From contig CM074760.1 of assembly GCA_037355855.1 (NCBI GenBank), positions 5,634,501-5,698,500 on the forward strand: DNA of 64,000 nucleotides, given 5' to 3'. The stretch comes from Pseudo-nitzschia pungens. Its lineage: Eukaryota; Bacillariophyta; Bacillariophyceae; Bacillariales; Bacillariaceae. Under the pieces are notes generated by a model. It searched no databases and was not told the origin of the DNA. It saw nothing but the letters and a program-made list of their open reading frames with translations. Of this stretch, positions 21,174 to 31,267 are shown piece after piece. Position 1 is the stretch's first letter, and each line of letters opens with the position of its first letter. The position numbers and the translations under genes are program-made.

Positions 21174-22478
21174 CTCCTCAATACTACTACTAGTACGGTG
21201 CAAGAATCAGCAGCAACACTACTACTACTAGTAGTACTAGTACTCTTTGGTATTGGTGCTGGTTCTTCGTCTTGCACTGAAAGGAGGGAATGCACGAAAC
21301 ACCTGCAAAGAGATATGCCGCTTTTAATGAAGAAGAATAGTGCCTCCTCGTGTCAGTGACAGGAATGCAGAAGTTGCAAGAGCCCAAACTAATCGTGGTG
21401 ATACTGTTAGTAGTAGTAGTACTAGCACTATTACTCTACTCTAGTAGTAGTACTAGCAGTAAGGTTTACTACTACTAGTACTACTAGTACTAGTAGTAAG
21501 AACAAACAAAAATCACAGATGATACGGCCGCCCAAATAATGATCGAGATTCTCCAGCACCATGTAACTTACGGAACAAGGTGCAACGAATGCTTGTGATA
21601 GATTCTATCACTTTTGTGGTTGTTATCTTCCTTTAGCAGCATAGTAAGAACGGTGACATTGAAAAATACTAGTTTGCCGAAAATGAAATATTTTGCGTTT
21701 CGTACCCCTGACATCAATAACGTGCCGGCCGTTGGTTGTTGTGTTCCAGTAAAAAAAAGTTTTTGGAGTGAGTCTTTGTTCATTCTTTTAAAAGTGCAAG
21801 CAATCAAAACAATAGTTAACTGTAATGACAATTACTCTCACAACGAACCTTGATGTCTCGTACTCGACTAACAAGCCTCACTATCCACACTCAACATAAT
21901 ATTATGAACAATTTTGTTCCCGCACACCAAATTTTTTGGAATTTCCCAAGCCCTGGTCAATCCAATGCGCGCGCGTAACGTGTACGGTACGTTACGGGTA
22001 AGGTTTTTACGAGTACCTACGGCACCGGATAAATACCTACCGGATAGATTCCTTCCTTTGTCGACCGGTGCTTTCTTGGAGGGAATGAATCACTCCTTCG
22101 AAATCAATCCAACGCAACCCTAATTACCGTAGATTCGTACCGGTACATGAAAGCCTGCTCCCCAACTGCGAATTCGTAAGGGAAAAAAAGGGCAAGACCG
22201 TCTCCAATACCGTCGCGCTTAAATTCGCGTCAGATGAAGGAGTGAAGGAATGAATCATCATCGATCGATCGGTCGATCGAAAATCAAAAATCGAAAACTT
22301 CTTTTCGAACCACCAGCCGTCGAGGGTTTACAGCTCTTCGAACCTTTGGGAACCCTCGTCCAGTAACCTTAACATCCATGGACAGGTGACAAAAAAAAAC
22401 GAGGAAAAACAATACAAGAACCCAACAACAAGAATACAATAGAATACATCACAATTCACACGATTGGAATCGGCAATC
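21174..22478. other. Intergenic, right flank of giant element
   Basis: Palindromic ACTACTAGTAGT tracts are dense at 21182-21240 and 21405-21500. The rest is AT-rich with GTACGG and TACCGG words. No gene or RNA was recognised. The last 250 bp are the upstream region of the DOMON/cytochrome gene. Confidence 0.5.
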
Positions 22479-23081
22479 ATGTTTCTCTCTGCTCTTCCGA
22501 ACAAGGCAGCAACATACCTCCTCCTCGCCCTCGCCTCGTTGGCATTGGGCGCGACCGGGCAGAGATTTCCTCCCCTGGGCCTCACGACCGTGGGACTGGG
22601 AGGCCAATTGGCGGGCACGACCCTGGAATACGTTGTGAATCGGGCCGATTTCCGCGCGGGAGGACAGGACACCATCACGATGATCTATACGATCCCCCAA
22701 TCGTCCTGGGTAGCCATCGGCTTTAGCAGCAACGGGAAGATGATGGGTGCCGATGCGGTGATTGGTTTTCCCAACACCGGAGAGGTCTTGAAATACAGCA
22801 TGTCCTCCTACGACATGTCGGGAGTCCTTCCCATGCCGCCGGCGAAGCAGACACTCATCGGTACTTTGATCGTCCAGGAGAACGGAAGCACGACCATGCG
22901 ATTCACAAAGATCATGGACGAAGAGGGTGAGCAGACGATCGTGCCTGGTGCCAACATCTTGCTGGCAGCCATGGGCAGTGGGAATCAGTTCTTTTATCAC
23001 GCCAAGCGGGAGGCCTTTGGCATCATGCTGGAAGCTCCCCCGCTACCGGAACCCGAGCCAGAGCCAGAGCCCGAGCCAGAG

Positions 23082-23142
<61 letters not shown>

Positions 23143-24554
23143 TGGAACCAGGGCAGAGCTTTCCTCCCCTGAGCCTCACGACCTTAGGACTGGGAGGCCA
23201 ATTGGCCGGGACCACTCTGGAGTACGTCGTGAATCGGGCCGATTTCCGCGCGGGAGGACAGGACACCATCACGATGATCTACACAATCCCCCAATTGTCC
23301 TGGGTAGGCATCGGCTTTAGCAGCAATGGGAAGATGATTGGTGCCGATGCGGTGATTGGTTTTCCCAACACCGGGGAGGTCTTGAAATACAGCATGTCCT
23401 CCTACGACATGTCGGGAGTCCTTCCCATGCCGCCGGTGAAGCAGACACTCATCGGTACCTCGATCGTCCAGGAGAACGGAAGCACGACCATGCAATTCAC
23501 AAAGATCATGGAGGAAGAGGGCGAGCAGACGATTGTGCTCGGTTCCAACATCTTGCTCGCAGCCATGGGCAGTGGGAACCAGTTCTTTTATCACGCCAAG
23601 CGAGAGGCCTTTGGCATTATGCTGGAAGCTCCCCTGCTGCCGGAACCAGAACCGGAATTCGAAGAAGTTGCTACGGAAGAGGACGCCGACAAGTCCGACA
23701 CCGAATCGCAAACCGATTCCGAATCCGAGGTTGTATCCACGGACAAGGACGTCGAAGAACCCGAACCCGAGCCCGAGCCCGAGCCCGAGCCAGCTGAAAC
23801 CACCCAATCCAACGGAGCCACCGCGACCGCCGTGACCTTTGTCATCGAGACGCGCAACCGAAGCCTGTGGAAGGCGCACGGCGTGTGCGCCACCTTTGCC
23901 TGGGGAGTCTTTGCGCCCCTGGCCATTGCGGTCGCCGTCCTCCGGTTCTGGCTGGAGGACTTTGGGGGCTTGTGGCTGAAACTCCACTACGGATTGAACC
24001 TTGCCACGGGCTTTTTTACGATGCTCGCCTTTTTCCTGGGGGTGGCCGCCATCAACTCGGAGAACACCGGGATTCCCCACACCCATTTTGCGTCCAGCCC
24101 GCACGCGCACCGGTTCGTCGGCCTGATGGTCTTTTTGCTGGCGGCCTTTCAGGTGGTGAGCGGGGTGTTTCGGCCCCACAACCCCGAAAAGGGCGTGGAA
24201 AAATCCCTTACCCGCCGCGGGTGGGAAATCTTGCACCGGATGCTGGGTCTCACGCTCCTGTTTCTGGGCTGGTACCAGATCCATTCCGGGATCGCCATCT
24301 ACCAGACGATCTTTGCCGACAGCGCGGATGCCAATCTGAAGGGCGCTTTCTGGGGGATCATGGGCACCTTTTTGTGCCTCGTTGTGGCGGTGTACGTTTG
24401 CACAAAAGTCCTGATCGACGACGAGGACGAGGACAAGGACGAGGACGAATACTCCACCGATGAAAAACGACTGGAGGAAGGAGAGATAGACGAGGATATC
24501 AACGACGATAACGATGGCAGCAGCTCTCCGGAGAAGGAGGAGTTGGAGAGATAA
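22479..24554 (+). CDS. Double-DOMON cytochrome b561 membrane protein
   Basis: ATG 22479 opens a signal peptide ([18 protein letters not shown]). Two nearly identical DOMON domains follow, about residues 30-190 and 225-385. Each has [17 protein letters not shown] and contains [10 protein letters not shown]; they are joined by a (PE)n linker. After an acidic linker comes a cytochrome b561 domain (about residues 450-640) with helices and candidate haem histidines in [31 protein letters not shown] and ILHRMLGLT, then an acidic cytosolic tail. DOMON-b561 proteins move electrons across membranes; ferric-reductase or ascorbate-linked activity is a family inference. The domains are copies at DNA level with 594 bp offset, so the duplication is recent or homogenised. 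Confidence 0.85.
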
Positions 24555-24639
24555 TCCTGCAAGAGCGGCAATTTTATTTGTGAAGGTTGTCTGTTCCGAA
24601 GAAAAGGAAGCATTTCCCGGTCTGGTATTCGCAATAGAA

Positions 24640-24775
24640 CGACGACGAGCATTGTTATTATTATTAATATTATTACTATAGCAATCCATTCAACTCATGT
24701 TTTTGTTGTTACATTGTTATTATTATTAATATTATTACTATAGCAATCCATTCAACTCATGTTTCTGTTGTTACA
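24640..24775. repeat. Tandem duplication of 61-62 bp in 3' flank
   Basis: TTGTTATTATTATTAATATT through CAACTCATGTTT is present twice in a row. It sits between the convergent DOMON and SR-rich genes. Confidence 0.7.
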
Positions 24776-24850
24776 ACAACAGATTGTTGCCTCAACTTAT
24801 ATAATGCCTCCATAATTTGTTTTGTTTTGTTTCGCGTCGATGCGGTCCCG

Positions 24851-26521
24851 CTAGGGCGGATCGTTGCGCGGAGCGATCGTCAGCTTGGTGGTGATGGTGC
24901 CGTCGGCTTTCCCCCGAAGGTGTTCGAGGCCCAGCTGCTTGAGCATGTTCGCCTGCCGTTCCCGCTCCTTGGCCCGGAGTTCCTCGATGCGATTGTTCCG
25001 CCGCTCGTTCGCTCGCTCCTGGTGGTTCTTTCTGCGGTTCAGGGCGGCCCGAAAGGAGTCGTCTCCGCCACCGCCACCGCCATACAGGTCCGCGTCGGAA
25101 AGCTCCATTCCGGCAATCGCCCCCTCCCGGTCCTTGGAAGCCCCGTGGATGCGAGCCGAGTGCTCGCGCTTTTTTTCGAGGAGGCGCTCCCGTCCGTCTT
25201 TCCGGCCTCCCGTCAGCTCGTCGTGGGCGACCCGGACGTCCTCGCGGAGCCGCCGGTCCGCGCGGCGCTGCTCCAGTCGCTCCCCGGGCGTCGGACGAAA
25301 GGAACGGTCCTTCGGCGGCGCACCCAGCGGCACCGCCGTCGCCCTGGGAGTGGGGGCCTCCATCCCGGTGATGACCTGGCAGACGCCGCTGTTGTTGATT
25401 TTGTTATTGTTATTGTTATTGTTATTGTTCGTGCTATTGTTACGGCTGTATTCGGTCTGCAGCCGGACCCCCTTTTGGAGGTCGTCGAGACTCCTGCGCT
25501 CGGACTGTGTCGTCTGAAAGTTCCACGAGTGCTTGGTCGTCTTGCTCTCCTCGACGACCCCGCTCGGAAAGTTCCGGCTGTAATAGGGTTCCTCCAGCGC
25601 GCCGGTGTTGTAGGCGGCCGCAAACCGCGAAAAGGCGGCGTGGGCCTCGTCCGTATCCACGTCGTTGAAGCAAGTTCCCTCCTCCCGAAAGAGATAGATG
25701 GAAAACTCCTTGTGGTAGGCAAAATAATCCTTTTCCGGGTCTACGGCAGAGTCCGGGGGACGACCCCGGGGGTTTCCCATGGGGCAGAGGGTGGACTTGT
25801 CGACCCTTTTGGTCGGAGGTGAAGACTTTGGTTCCCGTTTCGATTTGGACGACGCTTTCGATGACTTTGAAGACCTGGACGACGATTTCGATTGTTTGTG
25901 TTTTTTCTTGTGTCGCTTTCGCTCGTCTCTGTTGCGGCTGCCGCGATTGGAATCGGAATGGGAATGGGAATCGCAATTGGATTCGGACTCTCGACTGTCG
26001 TCGTCCGAGGATCGATCTCTGTCGCGGCTGCTCCTGCTCCTGCTTCGCTTTCGTTTTCCGTCCCTTTCCCTTCGCTTACTGCTCCGGTGTTTTCGGTCCC
26101 GGCTGCAATCGTGGCTGTCGTTGTCGCTTCCAGACTCGTACCTGCTGCCGCGGTGGTCTTGATCTCTTTCTCTATCTCGGTCTCTATCTGTTTCTCTATC
26201 TCTACTGCCGTATTTGCGGTTGCGGTTGCGGTTGCGTCGCTCATCGTGAACCCTTGCTTTGGGCTTTGAGTTGTTCTTGCTCCGGCTCCTGCTCCCCCCC
26301 GTCTCTTTTTCACGATCTCTGTCGCGATCCTTGTCTCGTTCGCGATCCCTAGGTCTCTCGCGATCTTTGTCCCTATCTCTTTCACGATCCCTAGGTCTCT
26401 CGCGATCTCTCTCGCGATCCCTGTCTCGTTCGCGATCACGATCCCTATCACGATCCCGCCGTTCTCGTTTTTCGCCGCTGCGATTTCGATCGTCGGAGCG
26501 ATGGCTTTTGCTCGTACCCAT
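24851..26521 (-). CDS. SR/RD-rich nuclear protein with SCI1-like domain
   Basis: 556 residues from ATG 26521 with no intron. The first 240 residues are alternating Arg-Asp/Arg-Glu and Arg-Ser dipeptides, as in splicing and transcription cofactors. At about 265-320 a conserved-looking domain reads DYFAYHKEFSIYLFREEGTC, followed by AHAAFSRFAAAYNTGALEEP and YYSRNFP. This resembles the KDYF.K..EF..WL block of plant style cell-cycle inhibitor 1 and related eukaryotic proteins. The C-terminus is a basic coiled coil (RANERRNNRIEELRAKERER) ending QLGLEHLRG. Likely nuclear. The relation to SCI1 is by eye only. Confidence 0.65.
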   Translation of the reverse strand: MGTSKSHRSDDRNRSGEKRERRDRDRDRDRERDRDRERDRERPRDRERDRDKDRERPRDRERDKDRDRDREKETGGSRSRSKNNSKPKARVHDERRNRNRNRKYGSRDRETDRDRDRERDQDHRGSRYESGSDNDSHDCSRDRKHRSSKRRERDGKRKRSRSRSSRDRDRSSDDDSRESESNCDSHSHSDSNRGSRNRDERKRHKKKHKQSKSSSRSSKSSKASSKSKREPKSSPPTKRVDKSTLCPMGNPRGRPPDSAVDPEKDYFAYHKEFSIYLFREEGTCFNDVDTDEAHAAFSRFAAAYNTGALEEPYYSRNFPSGVVEESKTTKHSWNFQTTQSERRSLDDLQKGVRLQTEYSRNNSTNNNNNNNNNKINNSGVCQVITGMEAPTPRATAVPLGAPPKDRSFRPTPGERLEQRRADRRLREDVRVAHDELTGGRKDGRERLLEKKREHSARIHGASKDREGAIAGMELSDADLYGGGGGGDDSFRAALNRRKNHQERANERRNNRIEELRAKERERQANMLKQLGLEHLRGKADGTITTKLTIAPRNDPP

Positions 26522-27831
26522 GGTGGATGGAACCGACTGACGACTGTTGTGAGGGTCAGATCAGATCAGGTCAGGTCAGGTCAGGTCTTGCTTTCGCATC
26601 GAGCTTCCAACCGGATCGAAAGGTGGCTGTGTGAGAACGCTGTTCACTGGGAATGGGACAAGTAACTTACGGTAACCTTACGGTGATGGTTACGTGAATT
26701 AGGTTGTCATCGTGTGTTGCGGTTTGGAGTTTGGAACAGGGTTCGGAACAGTTTTGTGCCCTGTGGTTCGTGCCACAGTTTGACACTGTCGATCAAACAT
26801 CAAACGCATGGCTGTGTCCGTCGTCCGTACACGAAAAACAGGGCACCGACGACATCCGGGACTGTCGATGCGGGACTGTCGCTTTGTTATCGTCTAGTCG
26901 CGGCATAAAAATCGAGGGTAATACCCTCGATTTTGGGCATCCCTTTCTGGTACTAATTTCTACGTGAGACTCATTCGACTAAAAAATTGGTTATTTCAGT
27001 CGAAGTTACATTTTTAATCTTTTTAGTCAAATATTACTCATCTTCGATCTCCGGAGCGGTCGGAAATAGAAAAACGCGCGCAAGTTTTTCAAACTGATAT
27101 AAACCTACGTATTACGTATATCACACGTTGATATATGTAGTATGTACGGTAAGTTCATACGTATCATTTTGAAAAAACTTAACCTCTTGCGCGGTGCGCG
27201 CATTTTTCTATTTCCGACTTTTTCTATTTCCGACCGCTCCCGCCGAAGACCCATTATTATTAATCAAATGGGTCAACCTAGTACAAAAAATACGTAGAAA
27301 CTCGATGCCCAAAATCGAAGGTACGTACCTTTTACACTCATGTGTTTTCATATGTCTACTTCATTGAGTATTTGCAACAACTAGATCACTTCTGAAGTAT
27401 ATAAAACCATATACCTATGGAAAGAGGAGAGTGAGAGCTTTCTAATGAGCCATTAACTTACTTGTGGTTATTGGTTTAAAATACTTTAGAAGTTACAATT
27501 TTTGCAAAAAGGACAAGTGATATAGCTTCGATTTTGGGCAATGCCGCGACTAAACGATAAAAAACATAAACGAAGCAAAGAACTGGGGAGTTTTGGGAAG
27601 TTTACTGGCACAAATCGTGAGAATTGAAAAAATTATTACAGTATCTGGGGATTTTGGGGAGTTCACTGGTACAAATCGTGAGAAGGCAAGAAATCATACT
27701 TATGATCTTACCGGTATGCATATACTGTCGTACCCTTGGAAAACAAGAGAAAGATCGAGATAAAAATAATGCTTTTGATGATAATCTTTTGGAAATGAGA
27801 ATCAATATAAAATTACGATTTTGGAAACTGT
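26522..27831. other. Intergenic with a large palindromic element
   Basis: Upstream of the SR-rich gene lies a short (TCAGG)n run at 26557-26588. The region 26887-27561 is an imperfect palindrome listed separately. No gene is visible in the remainder. Confidence 0.5.
26887..27561. mobile_element. Palindromic (foldback) element, about 675 bp
   Basis: The outer arms are TATCGTCTAGTCGCGGCAT (26889-26907) and its inverted partner ATGCCGCGACTAAACGATA (27541-27559). Inside them, CTCGATTTTGGGCAT (26926-26940) pairs with ATGCCCAAAATCGA (27305-27318). Further in, GGTCGGAAATAGAAAAACGC (27058-27077) pairs with GCGCATTTTTCTATTTCCGA (27198-27217). Nested inverted segments without an ORF suggest a non-autonomous foldback transposon. 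Confidence 0.55.
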
Positions 27832-28059
27832 TACTACGGATCGCCTAACAATTGAAATAAAAGTTTTTTTACCGGACGTGTACCAAAAAAAAGAACCAAT
27901 AAAGAGATCACTGAAAACCCTCAGACCGTCATCATTTCCATGTATTGACAGACTCAGAGGGGGGTCTGAGGGTTTTCAGTGATCTCTTTATTGGTTCTTT
28001 TTTTTTGGTACACGTCCGGTAAAAAAACTTTTATTTCAATTGTTAGGCGATCCGTAGTA
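27832..28059. mobile_element. Near-perfect hairpin element, 96 bp arms
   Basis: The left arm begins TACTACGGATCGCCTAACAA (27832) and ends ACCCTCAGACC (27927). The right arm (27963-28059) is its reverse complement apart from one extra T in a homopolymer. The loop is about 35 bp. Arms this similar imply recent origin or gene conversion. Ends fit TA + CTAC...GTAG + TA. Confidence 0.7.
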
Positions 28060-28360
28060 TCACACATTTTTTACTAAGATTACTATTACTACTTCTTCGT
28101 AACCTTACCACTTATCAGTCGTCACTCTTACATTCGGGTAAGTAAGGGTTAACTTACTTACGGTAAGATTTAGGGTAAGGTTTACGTTACAAATCAAGTA
28201 AGGTTTAACCTTAATTCCTTCAGACGTTAGATTTTGATTTTTTAATTTTTATTTTATGTTAAAAAAAGAAAGAAAAAAGTTTGATGGCTGCGCGAAAAAA
28301 AAGATATGGTGATTTTTGGCGAGTTCATCGGGACACGTTTTGGGCTTATTAGTGGACAAA

Positions 28361-28455
28361 TACTACAGAATTCCTATCAGCTGTCCCCGGGTTTCAGTAG
28401 AAATTAGTAGTCGGGGACGTAGAACCCGGGGACAGCTGATAAGAACTTTGTAGTA
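28361..28455. mobile_element. MITE copy 1, TACTAC...GTAGTA
   Basis: The terminal inverted repeat starts TACTACAGAATTCCTATCAG and continues CTGTCCCCGGGTT. The right arm ends CAGCTGATAAGAACTTTGTA + GTA. It is the same family as 44972-45072. Confidence 0.7.
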
Positions 28456-29300
28456 GACGCATAGTTTGTCCATTTGTCCATTACCGTAATATAGAATGTT
28501 TACCGTAGTAGAATAATAATAATAATAATTATAATAATATACGTATTTAAATAACTTTAATCACCAAAGTAGAAAAGGTGAGAATGCAAGAAATTATTAT
28601 GGTAAGACTTACCAACGTATCGCCAAGAACAAGAAACTCGGGCTCTTCTTCCGGAACAGTGTTGCAAATGCACACCTTGCAACTGGAACAACACATATAT
28701 CAATGAAGAATTCCCCAGGGACAGGAATGATTGGAGACCCCTCAATAATATCGATCGATCAGCTGCTTCGATTAACCAAACCTTGTTCTATTGGATCATG
28801 ACGTACAAGTACTTTAGTGTTTTTAGAATGTGGGTTCTTGCGAGGACACTACATCATGTCGGCATCTGGTCGATCCCCACAGTAGTCTACTTCGTGTGTC
28901 GAAGTGATCTTCAAGTAGATTACACTAAGAAGAAGAAAATGACGATGCCAAAAATTGGGGAAGTTTAAACCTAGCCTCAAGCAGTGAAACACAACAACAA
29001 TTGACGGGGTAAATAAAATGACAACAATGAAGGAAATTTTATCTTTGAATCGGAAAGGCTTAAATAGTGATTGCATCATAATTGATGGGGAGTCGCTCAC
29101 ACAGAAGAACGCATTTTGCCTTTTTTTAGCAACGAACATTTCTTTCTTTCAAATCTCACATTGTTATTATAATATGCGTCTATTCTGTAAGGTTTCATAA
29201 GATTGATCTCCTGATTCAAAATCTCGTGTCTCAGCTCCACTGCTGTTCCAAGCATAAACATCCCCACTCAAAATCCTTCATCGAAGCAAGTAGTTCTGAA
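28456..29300. other. Intergenic, nothing recognised
   Basis: AT-rich sequence with an AATAAT run at 28510-28550. Short frames exist on both strands but none has recognisable content. Confidence 0.4.
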
Positions 29301-30453
29301 ATGTTGAACCCAACCATCAAGCATCGTTTTCCTTTCGTGTTTCCTTTCATGGAAAGTCCTCAACCCCTGAGAAAGACCACCACCACCCCCAGAGACGTCA
29401 ACCTTCTCCTGGGCATCCTGAAGCATGAACTCCAAGAAAAGCATTTCGCTTGGATCCCAGGGGACACCTACCGCACTCTTCTTCTACATTTCGGCGCGTC
29501 GGAAGAAGATTTGCTCATGATGGAAACAGGGATCGTTCACCAACAGGTCCAGAGAGACATCGAACCAACTATGCATTTCCGTCAAATAGCGTTTCATCGA
29601 ATGCTACTGGATCGCGAATCATTTTTACCATCACCGACATTATCGAGTCGTCTCGAGGCAAACACGAATCTCAACCAGCCACATCTGTTTTTTTCTCTGA
29701 TCTACATCTTCTGTTTCTGGTGCCACTTGGTAGTCCGGAGAAACCTTGTTCGTTTGTCCAAAATATCTGCAGCGGGTTGTAACGCTGTCACCCAGTTATC
29801 GAGCGACGAAATATGTTCCGATGAAGGAGCACATGTTTATTTCGAAAGAGCTGGGACCAGGAAATGGAACATGCCTCCCAGAACATACGCCGAGAGCTCT
29901 TTGCCGCTTGCAATCGCAAGGATCAATGATTTCCTGCAACCCGAGCGTCACCACCACCAATCAAGCGTCAATGCCGAGTCAAAGATCACGATCAACGATC
30001 AACTCATTGATCAGAATCAACAGATCGGACGACGCGAATTGTGTCGCGGAGCCTACACCGGAAGGCGTTCACCAGGACGGAACAGAGATTTCGAGCGTGA
30101 CACTCATCCAACGCCGCAATGTGTCATCGATCGGAGCCGAGTCCCGCATCTGGAAGCTGGAACAGCCCATGGGCAATTACGAGAGTCCCAGATTTGGCGT
30201 CCTTTCCGAGAACTCGAAGCGTTCGGATGGGTTCGCATGGGAAAACTGTCTCTTTGACAAGGCGCTAGAGTCGCCGTGGGAGACCATCCTCTTCAACGAT
30301 AGGTTGGTGAAGCACGAGGTGCGTCCGTTTCATCGCGAGATGGGCACAACCGGCCCCTGCTACCGCGATGTCATCGTCAATTTCGTTCGAAAGCCGCTTT
30401 CGGATGGTTCCGACTTGAAAAAATCCAACGGTGCCTTCGTTGCCATCAAGTGA
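29301..30453 (+). CDS. Doubtful two-exon gene, unknown protein
   Basis: From ATG 29301 a frame reads MLNPTIKHRFPFVF and then GDTYRTLLLHFGASEEDLLM, with ordinary composition to about 29660. A different frame carries the sensible sequence from about 29785 to the stop at 30453 (SIGAESRIWKLEQPMGNYES; DVIVNFVRKPLSDGSDLKKS). A splice between them is needed. GTAGTC at about 29730 to CTGCAG at about 29770 is a possible but weak pair. It could also be a frameshifted pseudogene. No family recognised. Confidence 0.35.
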
Positions 30454-30487
30454 GAAGAAATAGATTCTATTGTACTACTGATTACTG

Positions 30488-30646
30488 TATTTTATCGCTT
30501 TGCAAGAACATCCGTACACGTACTCTTACCGTTAATTAGATATTTTATCGCTTTGCAAGAACATCCGTACACGTACTCTTACCGTTAATTAGATATTTTA
30601 TCGCTTTTCAAGAACATCCGTACACGTACTCTGACCGTTAATTAGA
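30488..30646. repeat. 53 bp tandem repeat, three copies
   Basis: The unit runs from TATTTTATCGCTTTGCAAGA to CTTACCGTTAATTAGA. Copies start at 30488, 30541 and 30594; the third has two substitutions. Confidence 0.85.
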
Positions 30647-31267
30647 CATACACGTATTATTTTTTTAAAAAAGTGTTCTCGCAAAGAAGGGAGAAAGAAT
30701 ACGGTAAGGTTACTGTGCTTTATGAATCCAAATCCTTCGTTACTATTTTTTCTATTATTAAAAACATTATTACGAAGTACGTGTACCGGTAAGGTTACCG
30801 TACGTTAAGATTACGTCGAAGAATGATTATTTTTGATTCCAAACTTCCCCGTGATGGGAGCAGTTGGGGATTTAGGTTTGGATTTGGGTTTAGATTTTGG
30901 ATTGAACTAATCCACAAAATCATGCTCCAGTATTATACCCTCGCACATATACTTGTATGTACTATACATACTCTCGTACCTGAAATGTCACGGAACAGAA
31001 CAACTCGAAAGTTCCAGCCTCTACAGTAAGATTACGGGTAAGGTTTACCGTAGTACGGTACACTTGACACTTGACACTCGACACAGAACACTCTCAGCAA
31101 AACACTCTCTCAATCAACAAAAGACCAAGGATCTTGCGGCAAGATAAGGTTACCGTATCATCAGAATCTGCCACACAATTGCTCGCACTCGACGAGCAAC
31201 CGATACAGAAACATAGTAGATAGATATAGTGCTGTGCACGCAGTCAACAGGAACCGGAACCCCCACG
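30647..31267. other. Upstream region of the GH89 gene
   Basis: No gene. GGTAAGGTTAC and GTAAGGTTTACCG words recur at about 30703, 30790, 31036 and 31145, as they do in other intergenic stretches of this window. Confidence 0.45.

Noticed and set aside
23184..24689. 501-codon minus-strand frame opposite the DOMON/b561 gene
   Set aside because: Antisense shadow; the plus frame has signal peptide, two DOMON domains and b561 histidines.
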